Part shown: piece by piece, positions 41,484 through 49,785 of the stretch
How positions within the stretch are numbered: position 1 is the stretch's first letter
Layout: the number at the start of each line of letters is the position of its first letter
Source of the DNA: Mycolicibacterium sp. HK-90
GTDB taxonomy: Bacteria; Actinomycetota; Actinomycetes; Mycobacteriales; Mycobacteriaceae
DNA length: 64,000 bases
Direction of reading: 5' to 3'
Assembly: GCF_030486405.1 (NCBI RefSeq)
Contig: NZ_CP129613.1
Coordinates: 5,270,001 to 5,334,000, forward strand
Position numbers and translations under genes: made by a program
The notes under the pieces: generated by a model
Seen by the model: only the letters and a program-made list of their open reading frames with translations
What the model was told of the DNA's origin: nothing
The model's database searches: none

Positions 41484-42274
41484 CTACAGACACGTACTAC
41501 TCGAACGGCAGCGAGATCAAGCTGTTCGAGCGAGCCTGTGAACAACGACTGCCGGTGATGCTCACCGGCCCGACCGGATGCGGTAAGACCCGCCTGGTCG
41601 AGCACATGGGTGTGCTGTTGCGCAGACCCGTCGTCACCATCAGCTGCCACGACGACCTCACCAGTTCCGATCTGGTCGGGCGGTTCATGGTGACCGGAGG
41701 CGATGTGGTGTGGACCGACGGGCCACTCACCCGGGCGGTGAAGGCCGGCGCCATCTGCTATCTGGACGAAGTCGTCGAGGCCCGCCATGACTCGCTGGCC
41801 ATCCTGCATTCGTTGACCGATCACCGCCGGGTCCTCTACCTCGACCGGGCCGGCGAAGTGGTCGAGGCACCGGAGACCTTCATGCTGGTGTGTTCGTACA
41901 ACCCGGCCTACCGCAGCTCGCTCAAGGAGCTCAAACCCTCCTTCCGGCAACGCTTCGTCACCTTGCCGATGAACTACCTGCCGCCGGATCGCGAGGCCGA
42001 GGTGATCGTCGCCGAGGCGGGAGTCGAGTTGCCGACGGCCCAGCGGCTCGTCCAATGCGCGATGGCGATCCGCACCGCGGACGAGGCATTTCACTTCGAA
42101 CCGCCCTCGACCCGTGTCCTCGTCACCGCCGCACAGTTGATCGTCTCCGGCGCAACGGAACTGGAGGCGGCGGAAGCCTGCGTTCTGGCGCCGTTGTCCA
42201 CGGACGGGGCGATCAGCGACGGACTACGCGAAGTCGCGGTGGCGAGTTTGGCCTCCTCCGATAGCTCACTCTAG
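41480..42274 (+). CDS. MoxR-type AAA+ ATPase (CbbQ/NirQ/NorQ family)
   Basis: A 264-aa ATPase. Walker A GPTGCGKT (30-37), the family loop CHDDLTSSDLVGRF (about 57-70), Walker B ICYLDEV (about 93-99), sensor region CSYNPAYRSSLKELKPSFRQRF near 140-160, and the small lid domain at the C-terminus. The SSDLVGR and SYNP motifs are those of NorQ/CbbQ. It should form a hexamer that acts with the upstream VWA protein as a metal-cofactor insertion or activation machine. Followed by an 18-nt spacer with AAAGGAG and the 42-aa microprotein. Confidence 0.9.
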   Translation: MTTDTYYSNGSEIKLFERACEQRLPVMLTGPTGCGKTRLVEHMGVLLRRPVVTISCHDDLTSSDLVGRFMVTGGDVVWTDGPLTRAVKAGAICYLDEVVEARHDSLAILHSLTDHRRVLYLDRAGEVVEAPETFMLVCSYNPAYRSSLKELKPSFRQRFVTLPMNYLPPDREAEVIVAEAGVELPTAQRLVQCAMAIRTADEAFHFEPPSTRVLVTAAQLIVSGATELEAAEACVLAPLSTDGAISDGLREVAVASLASSDSSL

Positions 42275-42290
42275 AAAGGAGTCCACCCCG

Positions 42291-42419
42291 ATGGACGAAC
42301 AGGAACGAAAGCGCAAGCGAGCCCTCATCGTGCTGCAGATCGTCATCTACGGTTACTTGCTCGCGATGTTCGGAATCCAGCTCTACATGTCGTTCACCCG
42401 GGGCTGGTGGGAGCTGTGA
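42291..42419 (+). CDS. 42-aa single-helix membrane microprotein
   Basis: ATG behind AGAAAGGAG, stop TGA overlapping the GTG of the next gene (GTGA). The 42-residue product has a highly charged N-terminus (MDEQERKRKR), one helix (about 11-34) and ends FTRGWWEL. It has the same position relative to membrane protein copy 2 as a partner subunit would. Together with the 34-aa microprotein it makes two tiny Trp-ended membrane peptides in one operon. Confidence 0.72.
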   Translation: MDEQERKRKRALIVLQIVIYGYLLAMFGIQLYMSFTRGWWEL

Positions 42420-43105
42420 CAGCCGCCGACGTGACCACGGTCAGCCTCGAAGACCACCACGAGGAATCACGGCTGGCCCAGCGTCGGGCCGACAAATGGA
42501 TGATCGTCGGTGCCGCGTTGATGGGCATGTGGGCCCCCGGCTTGATCGGCTTTCCCATTTTCATGCGCGGCGTGTGGCTACAGCGCCAGGCTCAGCGGGC
42601 CGGGCTGTCGGTGCGTCCGATGATCGTCACGCTCATCGGGTATCTGGTGCTGATCGACGGGATGCTCAACAGTTTGGGCTGGGCACTGGATCTGGTGGCC
42701 AACCACACGCTGATCAACCGGGTACTCATGATCGGCTGGGGCCACATGTTCGATGCCGGCTACTTCTGGCACTACAACGAACTGTGGATCGGCGGCGCCG
42801 CGGGCCCGGGTGAGAAGTCGATGGTCTTCGGCATGATCCTCACGGTGTTCGCGATGCGCTGCGCCGCCGCGATCGGGTTCCTGCAGATGAAACGCTGGGG
42901 CCACCAATGGATGATCATCACCTGCTGGATGGGCGTCCTGATCTGGTGCCTCTACATCTTCAACATGACCATGTACGCCGACGTCCGCTACGCCGGAGTC
43001 ATCTTCCCCGTCATCGGGTGGTGGCTCTACGACATCTTCTACATCACCCCCTTCCTCGCCATCCCCTACCTGCACACCGTCAACCGCGAAATCTTCTCGG
43101 ACTGA
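42416..43105 (+). CDS. Conserved multi-helix membrane protein, copy 2
   Basis: A 229-aa paralogue of the protein at 38379. The first 25 residues differ, while [12 protein letters not shown] and everything after align without gaps; the Asp/His/Glu loop [16 protein letters not shown] and the C-terminus TVNREIFSD are conserved. The GTG at 42416 overlaps the 42-aa gene; an in-frame GTG at 42407 is possible. Long stretches are identical even at DNA level, so the duplication is recent or under strong constraint. Two copies in one operon suggest a hetero-oligomer. Confidence 0.72.
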   Translation: MTAADVTTVSLEDHHEESRLAQRRADKWMIVGAALMGMWAPGLIGFPIFMRGVWLQRQAQRAGLSVRPMIVTLIGYLVLIDGMLNSLGWALDLVANHTLINRVLMIGWGHMFDAGYFWHYNELWIGGAAGPGEKSMVFGMILTVFAMRCAAAIGFLQMKRWGHQWMIITCWMGVLIWCLYIFNMTMYADVRYAGVIFPVIGWWLYDIFYITPFLAIPYLHTVNREIFSD

Positions 43106-43116
43106 AGGAGACAACT

Positions 43117-43530
43117 GTGACCACCACAGACGAAACCAAGGCCGAGGACCTACCGCCCGGCACAACGCCGTACTACGCCCGCATGCACAAATGGATCAAA
43201 CGGGCCGTGCTGGTGTGCCTGGTGGCCCTCGTCATCGAAGGTGCGTTCACCCTGCCGTTCATGGCGGTGTACTACGGCTATCCGACGCTGAGCCTCACCG
43301 AGATCTGCAGTGAGCTTCTCAAAGTCCGCTACTCGGACGATGCGCTGGAGTGCAAGGTCCCGTACCCGCCGCTCGGCCCGCCCGAAGGCGCCGAAGGCAA
43401 GGACACCGCCCAGGACGAATGGGGTATCCAGCCCGTGCCGAAGTATCACCGGCTCGGATTCCGCGAGCTGGTGCGCATCCACCAAGAGCGGGAAGCTCGC
43501 CAAGCCGCCCAACAACAGCCGAGCCCGTAG
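43117..43530 (+). CDS. One-helix membrane-anchored protein, unknown function
   Basis: A 137-aa protein (GTG start behind AAGGAG). A cytoplasmic N-terminus of about 25 residues ends in MHKWIKR, a single helix covers about 29-50, and an 85-residue hydrophilic tail follows with two Cys (EICSELL, ALECKVP) and a charged C-terminal helix ([15 protein letters not shown]). It lies 11 nt after membrane protein copy 2 and 8 nt before the first P450. It could be a subunit or scaffold of the proposed membrane complex. No family recognised. Confidence 0.65.
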   Translation: MTTTDETKAEDLPPGTTPYYARMHKWIKRAVLVCLVALVIEGAFTLPFMAVYYGYPTLSLTEICSELLKVRYSDDALECKVPYPPLGPPEGAEGKDTAQDEWGIQPVPKYHRLGFRELVRIHQEREARQAAQQQPSP

Positions 43531-43538
43531 GAGCCCCC

Positions 43539-44759
43539 GTGCCGGAGTCACTCGAACGCCACGCCGAGAACTGGGATCTGCGCCACCAGGATTTCAACGA
43601 CAACGACTTCCTCTACGATGTCTACTCGGTTATGCGACAGCAGTCACCGTTCGCCCGCACCGACAAACCATTCCTCAGCGCGACGCCGGCGGGCGCGTGG
43701 GTGGCGGTGCGCTACGCGGAGTGCGTCCAGATTCTGCAGGACTGGGAGCACTTCTCCAGCAACCCGACACCTGAGGGCGCCGAGCAGCTCGCCGGTGATC
43801 TGGTGATCACCCTCGACCCGCCACGTCAGCAGAAGTTCCGCAAGGTCCTGAACCCGTACTTCTCTCCAGCACGGATGAAGGCGCTGCGCCCCGAAATCGG
43901 CATCGAGACCGATCGGCTCATCGACGAATTCATCGAGTCCGGTCGCGGTGACCTCGCCCAGATCGCCTGGCGTCAACCAGGAATCGTGTTCTTCAAGTAT
44001 CTGCTCGGCATGCCGGTCGAAGACGTCCCGCTGTGCATCGAGCTGACCGACACCGCGCTCAACGGCGTCACCGAGCAGGACCGGATGGGCGCCTGGGGCG
44101 GGCTGTATCAGCACCTGCACGACGCCGTGACCGTTCGGATGGACCAGCCGCCCCGTGACGACATGATCGATGTCCTGCTCTCTGCCGAGATCGACGGGGA
44201 GAAACTGTCATTCGGCGATGTCGTTTCCAACGCCATGCTCCTGGTCCAGGCCGGCCTCGAGACGACTGCCAGCGCAATGTCTTTCGCCTATCACTACCTC
44301 GCCACCAACCCGGCCGAGCGGGACCGCCTGATCGGCGATCCCGAACTCCTCACCCGGGCGGTGGAGGAGTTCATCCGGTTCGCCGGGTCGATCCACGGCA
44401 TCCCCCGCACCGTCGCCAAAGAGGTGGAACTGAACGGGTGCACCTTCTCGCCGGGCGAGTCGGTCATCGTCAACTACGCCGCCGCCAACCGCGACGAACA
44501 GGTGTTCCCCGACGCGGACCGGTGCATCCTCGACCGCCGCGAGAACCGCCACCTCGGTTTCGGCGCCGGCGTACACCGCTGTCTCGGCTCCAACCTGGCT
44601 CGACTGGAATTCCAGGTGGGCCTGGAGCGGGTGCTGTCCCGAATGCCCGATTTCACCCTCGCAGCGGGAGAGCAGGCGAAGTTTCACGGCAACTCCGTCA
44701 CCCGCGGATTCCGCTCGGTCCCGGTTACTTTCACGCCCGGCGACCGGTCCACGACATGA
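43539..44759 (+). CDS. Cytochrome P450
   Basis: A 406-aa bacterial P450. I-helix AGLETTAS carries the acid-alcohol-type pair, the ExxR is in EEFIRF, and the heme loop FGAGVHRCLGSNLAR holds the cysteinate. GTG start 8 nt after the previous stop behind TAGGAG. Probably of a CYP family acting on terpenoid or steroid-like substrates, but this cannot be specified. Redox partners are not encoded here. Overlaps the DapB-like gene by 4 nt. Confidence 0.9.
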   Translation: MPESLERHAENWDLRHQDFNDNDFLYDVYSVMRQQSPFARTDKPFLSATPAGAWVAVRYAECVQILQDWEHFSSNPTPEGAEQLAGDLVITLDPPRQQKFRKVLNPYFSPARMKALRPEIGIETDRLIDEFIESGRGDLAQIAWRQPGIVFFKYLLGMPVEDVPLCIELTDTALNGVTEQDRMGAWGGLYQHLHDAVTVRMDQPPRDDMIDVLLSAEIDGEKLSFGDVVSNAMLLVQAGLETTASAMSFAYHYLATNPAERDRLIGDPELLTRAVEEFIRFAGSIHGIPRTVAKEVELNGCTFSPGESVIVNYAAANRDEQVFPDADRCILDRRENRHLGFGAGVHRCLGSNLARLEFQVGLERVLSRMPDFTLAAGEQAKFHGNSVTRGFRSVPVTFTPGDRSTT

Positions 44760-45805
44760 CCTACCGGGTCGTGCAGTGGACGACAGGCAACGTCGGCCGC
44801 AAGTCGGTCCACGCCATCGTCGCGAATGCCGAACTCGAGCTTGCCGGCTGCTACGCCTGGTCACCCGACAAGGTGGGAAAGGACGTCGGCGACCTCTGCG
44901 GCATCGAACCGCTGGGCGTGGCAGCCACCGACGACGCCGACGCGCTGCTGGCCCTGCAGCCGGACTGCGTCGTCTACAACCCGATGTTCGCCGACGTCGA
45001 CGTACTGGTCCGCATTCTCGGCGCCGGCATCAACGTCGTCACCACGTCCGAGTTCATCAACGGGCACGGCCTGGGCGAGGGTCGCGATCGTGTCATCGAC
45101 GCCTGTGAACGCGGCGGCTCAACCATTTTCGGCAGCGGCATCAACCCGGGCTTCATCCAGTTGTTCGCCGTTGTCACCGCAGGCATCTCTGATCGCGTCG
45201 ACCGGATCTCCATTCTGGAGTCGTTCGACACCACGATCTACAACTCGCCGGCCACCGAGATCCCGATGGGCTTCGGCTATCCCATCGACCACCCCGATCT
45301 GCCGGCGATCACCGAAAAGGGATCGGGCATCTTCCGAGAAGCGGTCCAGCTGGTTGCCGGCGCTCTCGGTGTCGAACTCGACGGTATCCGGTGCGACCCC
45401 AGCTATGCCCAGACCACCGAAGACCTGGATCTGCCCGGCGCCTGGACCATCTCCGCCGGCTGCGTCGCCGGCATCGACGTCCGGTGGATCGGCACGGCCG
45501 GCGGGCGCGATGTGATCGAGATCCGCGGCGTGTGGACCAAAGGCCAGTCGCTGGAACCGGCCTGGTCGACCACGTTCGGTTACACCGTCACCGTGGAGGG
45601 CAGGCCGACGATCAAGAGCACCTTGAGCTTTGAACCTCCCCCGGACTTCGTAGCCGAAACCATCGAGGACTTCATCATGCTCGGGCTGACGATCACCGCC
45701 ATGCCCGCAATCACCGCGATCCCCGCGGTGGTGGCCGCGCCCCCGGGCATCGCCACCTACAACGACCTGCCCCTACTACTGCCCCGAGGTGTACTCAATG
45801 TCTGA
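44756..45805 (+). CDS. DapB-fold NAD(P)H-dependent dehydrogenase-like protein
   Basis: A 349-aa protein starting MTYRVVQWTTGNVGRKSVHA, with an N-terminal Rossmann domain and GSGINPGFIQLFA near residue 130. Paralogous to the following gene and to 36270-37343. Members of this family include amine dehydrogenases, but many mycobacterial copies near P450s have no known substrate. It overlaps both neighbours (4 and 8 nt). Confidence 0.83.
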   Translation: MTYRVVQWTTGNVGRKSVHAIVANAELELAGCYAWSPDKVGKDVGDLCGIEPLGVAATDDADALLALQPDCVVYNPMFADVDVLVRILGAGINVVTTSEFINGHGLGEGRDRVIDACERGGSTIFGSGINPGFIQLFAVVTAGISDRVDRISILESFDTTIYNSPATEIPMGFGYPIDHPDLPAITEKGSGIFREAVQLVAGALGVELDGIRCDPSYAQTTEDLDLPGAWTISAGCVAGIDVRWIGTAGGRDVIEIRGVWTKGQSLEPAWSTTFGYTVTVEGRPTIKSTLSFEPPPDFVAETIEDFIMLGLTITAMPAITAIPAVVAAPPGIATYNDLPLLLPRGVLNV

Positions 45806-46856
45806 CAAGACCTACCGGATCATCCAGTGGATGACCGGGGACGTCGGCCAGGCCGGCGTGCGACACTTCGCCGAGAGCCCGGTGTTCGACCTCGTCGGAG
45901 TCCTGGTGCACAGCGAAGACAAGGTGGGCAAAGATGCCGGCGAGATCGCGGGTATCGCACCGATCGGTGTGACCGCCACCGACGACGTCGACGCCCTCGT
46001 CGCGCTCGACGCCGACTGCGTCTTCTACACGCCGATCATCATGGACGTCGACACCGTGTGCCGGCTGCTACGGTCAGGCAAAAACGTGGTGACCACGAGC
46101 GGGTTCTTCCATCCCTCACCGGATTTCCGCGAACCCGCCGAACAGATCCGGGCCGCCTGCCTCGACGGCGGGACGTCGTTCCACGGCGGTGGTATCCATC
46201 CCGGCTACGCCGGGGACATCCTGCCGCTGACCCTGGCCCGCGTGATGAGCCGGATCGACACCATCCAGGTGTACGAGGTCGTCGACGTACTGAAGGACGC
46301 CCCGATGGACCACATCGACTGGATGGGATTCGGCAAAGACAAGGACAAATTCCTCACCGAGCCAACGATTCTGGGTCTCGGCCTGCCGTTCTTCGCCCAG
46401 TCGATGCACATGATCGCCGACGGCCTGGGCGTGACCATCGACGAGGTGACCGCCGCCGAGGTCGAAGTCGCGACCGCCGCCGAGGACATCCCCCACGACG
46501 AGGGCGCGATACCGAAGGGCACCGTCGCCGCGCAACGCCACGAATGGACCGCGTGGGTGGACGGGCAGCCACTGATCGTCTTCCACGCGATCTATCTGAC
46601 CGCCGGCCCCGACAAACTCGACCCGGCATGGGATTGGGGCGAGACCCGGTACGAGATCGTGATCGAGGGCGACCCGCCCACCGAGCTGACCCTCAAAGGT
46701 GTCCGGCGGGCCGACGGCACCATGACCCATCCCGGCTACGACTGGACGGCCATGGGCGCCATCAACGCGATCCCCGATGTCTGCGATGCCCCGCCCGGCT
46801 GGCACAACCACCTCGACCTCGGGCTCATCCGGCCCCGTGGGCTCGTCCGCCGATGA
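45798..46856 (+). CDS. DapB-fold NAD(P)H-dependent dehydrogenase-like protein
   Basis: A 352-aa paralogue of the preceding protein, beginning SDKTYRIIQWMTGDVGQAGVRH. It has GGGIHPGYAGDILPL near residue 135 and the same C-terminal layout. The ATG at 45798 lies inside the end of the upstream gene (8-nt overlap). Two adjacent diverged copies could form a heteromer or act on successive intermediates. Confidence 0.83.
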   Translation: MSDKTYRIIQWMTGDVGQAGVRHFAESPVFDLVGVLVHSEDKVGKDAGEIAGIAPIGVTATDDVDALVALDADCVFYTPIIMDVDTVCRLLRSGKNVVTTSGFFHPSPDFREPAEQIRAACLDGGTSFHGGGIHPGYAGDILPLTLARVMSRIDTIQVYEVVDVLKDAPMDHIDWMGFGKDKDKFLTEPTILGLGLPFFAQSMHMIADGLGVTIDEVTAAEVEVATAAEDIPHDEGAIPKGTVAAQRHEWTAWVDGQPLIVFHAIYLTAGPDKLDPAWDWGETRYEIVIEGDPPTELTLKGVRRADGTMTHPGYDWTAMGAINAIPDVCDAPPGWHNHLDLGLIRPRGLVRR

Positions 46857-47266
46857 CCTCCCAACCGGCACTGCACCACGTCGTGTTCGCGGTCGCCGCG
46901 GAACGGACAGCCGACATGGTGCAGATGTTCACCGACCTCGGATTCACCTTCAACGCGGCCGAACTCACCGACCTAGGCGTCCACGTGCACCTGGACTGGG
47001 ACCGCGGCGTCGAGCTGATCAGCCCGTTGTCCGGCTCGACCGCATCGGTGGCGGCCTCTGTCAACGACTTCCTCGACCGCCACGGCGACGGTGTCTACAC
47101 CGTGGTGGTCCGTGTGCCCGACGCCGGGGCGGCTGAGGCCGTGACACAGCGGTACGGGTCGGTGACGCGGTTCCGTCAGGGATTCTCCGGTGACGGCTCC
47201 TACCTCGACGAGATCGACCTGTCCGCCCTGGGACTGCCCCTGACATTCCTGTCCACCAATGTGTAA
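46853..47266 (+). CDS. VOC-family (glyoxalase-fold) protein
   Basis: A 137-aa single VOC domain: ALHHVVFAVAAE at the N-terminus, a HVHLDWDRGVELISP strand set and a C-terminal DEIDLSALGLPLTFL. VOC proteins serve as lyases, epimerases or extradiol dioxygenases; metal ligands are not fully evident. It is coupled by ATGA to the DapB-like gene and overlapped 8 nt by the second P450. Confidence 0.78.
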   Translation: MTSQPALHHVVFAVAAERTADMVQMFTDLGFTFNAAELTDLGVHVHLDWDRGVELISPLSGSTASVAASVNDFLDRHGDGVYTVVVRVPDAGAAEAVTQRYGSVTRFRQGFSGDGSYLDEIDLSALGLPLTFLSTNV

Positions 47267-48476
47267 GCCGAGCGTTTTCGACGCGGGTTTGCCGACCCTC
47301 GACTACTCCGTCACCGACACCCCGCAGCAGATCTATTCGCAGTTCCGGGAGGCTCAGGAAGTCGCGCCGATCGCACTAGGCCCGATCGGGCCCGAAGTGC
47401 TGTCCTACGAGATGGCGCGCGCCGTACTGCGCGATCCGCGGTTCGGGATCCCCCAGGGCATACACCTGTCCGCCCATGGCATCACGTCAGGTCCGTTGTG
47501 GGACAGGGTGACCCGCAGCATCCTGAACATGGAAGGTGAAGAACACCGCCGGTTGCGCAGCCTGGTCGCCCGGGCGTTCACGCCGCGTGCCACCGCGCGC
47601 ATGCACGACGCGATCCACAGCGTCGTCAACGAACTGCTCGACGACATTCAAGACGCCGGCCGGTGCGAGTTCGTGGCGGACGTCGCGCGGCCGTATCCGA
47701 TTCCGATCATCTGCGCCCTTTTCGGCGCACCGCGCGAGGACTGGCAGCAGTTCTCCCGCTGGGCCGAGGACATCTTCAAAATCGTCAGCTTCGACTGCGA
47801 CCTCGCCCAGGAGGAGCCGGTCGTATTGAAAGCGTGGGACGAGTTCGACGATTACATCGACGACATGATCGCCCACCGGCGGCGGCACCTGACCGACGAC
47901 CTGCTGTCCGACCTGATCCGCATCGAAGTCGGCGGCGACCGGATGGACGCCGCCGAACTGCGAATGCTGGCGTTCTCCATCCTGATCGCCGGAACCGACA
48001 CCACCCGCAGCCAACTGGCGGCCTCGATGCAGGTGCTCTGCGACCACCCCGACCAGTGGGCTCTGTTGCGGGAGCAGCCCTCCCTGGCCATGCGTACGGT
48101 CGAGGAAACCATGCGGCATTCGCCGTCGATGTGCAGCACCGTGCGCAGCGTCGCCGATGACGCCGAGATCGGCGAATACAATTTTCCCGCAGGGACATTC
48201 ATCATCGTGAACACCTATGCGGCCAACCGCGATCAGTCCGTCTACGACGATCCGACCCGCTTCGACGTCACCCGCGAGGACCCGCCTCCGATCCTGACCT
48301 TCGGTGGCGGCGTACATTACTGCCTCGGCGCGAACCTGGCGCGGCTCGAGCTGTCCGAGGCACTCACGATCCTGTCTCGGCGGCTTCCGAACCCTCGAGT
48401 GGCCGGACCGGTTCCCTGGAAGCCACTACTCGGCCTGAGCGGCCCGACCAGCCTGCCGCTGGAGTTCGACCGATGA
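47259..48476 (+). CDS. Cytochrome P450
   Basis: A 405-aa P450 with I-helix AGTDTTRS, ExxR in EETMRH and heme loop FGGGVHYCLGANLAR. Distinct from the first P450 of the operon. The ATG at 47259 overlaps the VOC stop and its end overlaps the ERG2-like gene by 4 nt. Two P450s suggest consecutive oxidations of a lipophilic substrate. Confidence 0.9.
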   Translation: MCKPSVFDAGLPTLDYSVTDTPQQIYSQFREAQEVAPIALGPIGPEVLSYEMARAVLRDPRFGIPQGIHLSAHGITSGPLWDRVTRSILNMEGEEHRRLRSLVARAFTPRATARMHDAIHSVVNELLDDIQDAGRCEFVADVARPYPIPIICALFGAPREDWQQFSRWAEDIFKIVSFDCDLAQEEPVVLKAWDEFDDYIDDMIAHRRRHLTDDLLSDLIRIEVGGDRMDAAELRMLAFSILIAGTDTTRSQLAASMQVLCDHPDQWALLREQPSLAMRTVEETMRHSPSMCSTVRSVADDAEIGEYNFPAGTFIIVNTYAANRDQSVYDDPTRFDVTREDPPPILTFGGGVHYCLGANLARLELSEALTILSRRLPNPRVAGPVPWKPLLGLSGPTSLPLEFDR

Positions 48477-49041
48477 CGTACAAGATCGACCCTGACGTGC
48501 TGCACAACGTCGCCAAGCAGGTCGTCGGCCTGCCACTGGACGACGGCAAGCTCCTCGCACACGCAATCGAGAGACTGGCAGACGCCTATCCGGACCTGAT
48601 CCACACCGGGCCGGGCCGGTGGGTCGGTAGCAAGGCCGGAGGAATCCTCGGCAAGGCAGGTTCCTGTACTTCAGCCCCCGCGAGTACGTCGTACTCTTCG
48701 GTTCGCCCACTGGGACACAGGGCTTTTCAGGTCGATACAAGCACGTCGACATCCACAAGTTCCTGCTCGCGGGTCAGATCGACTCCTACGACCTCGATTC
48801 CGACGACACCGTGCCGTTGCCGACACTGCTCCCCGGCGAGCGCACCTGCCTGGAACGCGGGCATGCCCGCGGCCTGACCATCCACCCCGGATCGTGGCAC
48901 CTCGAATACGGTCGCGGCGCCGTGGTCACCACGCTGCCCTTCGCGATGGTCGACACGCTGCTGGTATCCCTGGAGCTCGAATCCGTACGGCGTTCGGCGG
49001 CCGAGTTCAGCAAGCTGGTCAGCCGGCGATTTCGCCGCTGA
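48473..49041 (+). pseudogene. ERG2/sigma-1-receptor-like protein gene with single-base frameshift
   Basis: Frame 1 from ATG 48473 gives YKIDPDVLHNVAKQVVG through VGSKAGGILGK. At about 48652-48660 the frame must shift by one missing base, after which another frame reads RFLYFSPREYVVLFGSP, GFSGRYKHVDIHKF and on to the natural stop at 49041. The joined product (about 189 aa) resembles the ERG2 (fungal C-8 sterol isomerase)/sigma-1 receptor family, including the HVDIHKF, HPGSWHLEYGRG and FAMVDTLL segments. It may be a recent pseudogene, a sequencing error or programmed shift. Last gene of the operon; the fold suggests a sterol- or terpenoid-like ligand. Confidence 0.72.
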
Positions 49042-49044
49042 CGC

Positions 49045-49074
49045 CGAACAGCCCCCGCAAGCGGGGGCTGTTCG
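49045..49074. terminator. Perfect hairpin, bidirectional terminator
   Basis: A perfect 14-bp inverted repeat (49045-49058 and 49061-49074) around AA lies between the convergent ERG2-like gene and toxin gene. It ends the long operon. Confidence 0.85.
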
Positions 49075-49084
49075 CGAGAGGAAA

Positions 49085-49534
49085 CTACGAGGACGCGTAG
49101 AGCGCCTTGAACTTGTTCAGCGACTGCTGGATATCGCCCTTGAGCGCGGCAGCCACCACCATGCCGATCGGCCCGAACAGCGCGGGCCCGCCGAGGTGCA
49201 CATCGAAGGACACCTTGGCGCCATCACCGCCGTCGACCGGGGCAGGCGTGATCTTTCCGATCAGCTTGACCTTGACCCCACCCCGGCCATCGCCGTTGAG
49301 GGTCAATGACTGCGGTGGCTTGTAGCTCACCAGCGTCCACTTCACCCGGTTCAGCATGCCCTTGACCTCGACGATCGAGTCGATGACCGTGCCCTTCTCC
49401 AGGGTTTCGGGCAACTTCGACCGCCAGGCGCGGTGGATGCTGAGCCACTCGTCGTAACGGGACAGATCAGAGGCGTACTCCCACGCCTTCTCCGGCGGCA
49501 ACGGAACATCGACGGAGACTGACAATTTGGCCAT
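49085..49534 (-). CDS. SRPBCC-fold toxin-like protein (Rv0910-like)
   Basis: A 149-aa SRPBCC (START-like) protein: KLSVSVDVPLPPEKAWEYASDLSRYDEWL at the N-terminus in outline, with the hydrophobic-pocket strands and the long C-terminal helix. In M. tuberculosis the homologue Rv0910 is reported as the toxin of the Rv0909/Rv0910 pair. Here the small antitoxin-like gene lies directly upstream (3-nt gap) and ctpE upstream of that, which is the same order. SRPBCC proteins also bind lipids, so a lipid-binding role is an alternative. Confidence 0.85.
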   Translation of the reverse strand: MAKLSVSVDVPLPPEKAWEYASDLSRYDEWLSIHRAWRSKLPETLEKGTVIDSIVEVKGMLNRVKWTLVSYKPPQSLTLNGDGRGGVKVKLIGKITPAPVDGGDGAKVSFDVHLGGPALFGPIGMVVAAALKGDIQQSLNKFKALYASS

Positions 49535-49537
49535 AAG

Positions 49538-49726
49538 TTACTGCTGCGGCGCCTGCGGATCGTCCTTGCGGATCGCGTTCTTGGCCGCGTCCTGCGCCTT
49601 GTCGACGTGCTGGCTGTATTTGCCCTGCGTCTTCTGGTCGACGATGTCGCCGGCCTTGTCGATGGCCGTGTCCACCTTGTCGGCGTTCTTCGACAAGAGG
49701 TCCTTCGCTTTGTCCAGGAATCCCAT
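49538..49726 (-). CDS. MT0933-like antitoxin (Rv0909-like)
   Basis: A 62-aa highly charged helical protein: GFLDKAKDLLSKNADKVDTAI, then DKAGDIVDQKTQGKYS and a Q-rich tail, which is the MT0933-like antitoxin pattern. It partners the SRPBCC gene that follows 3 nt later. Located 59 nt after ctpE, as in M. tuberculosis Rv0908-Rv0909-Rv0910. Confidence 0.88.
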   Translation of the reverse strand: MGFLDKAKDLLSKNADKVDTAIDKAGDIVDQKTQGKYSQHVDKAQDAAKNAIRKDDPQAPQQ

Positions 49727-49785
49727 CAGCCCACCCTATCTTTCTCGATTGTCATCCGAACGCCCGATATTCTTCCCGCTCCCAG

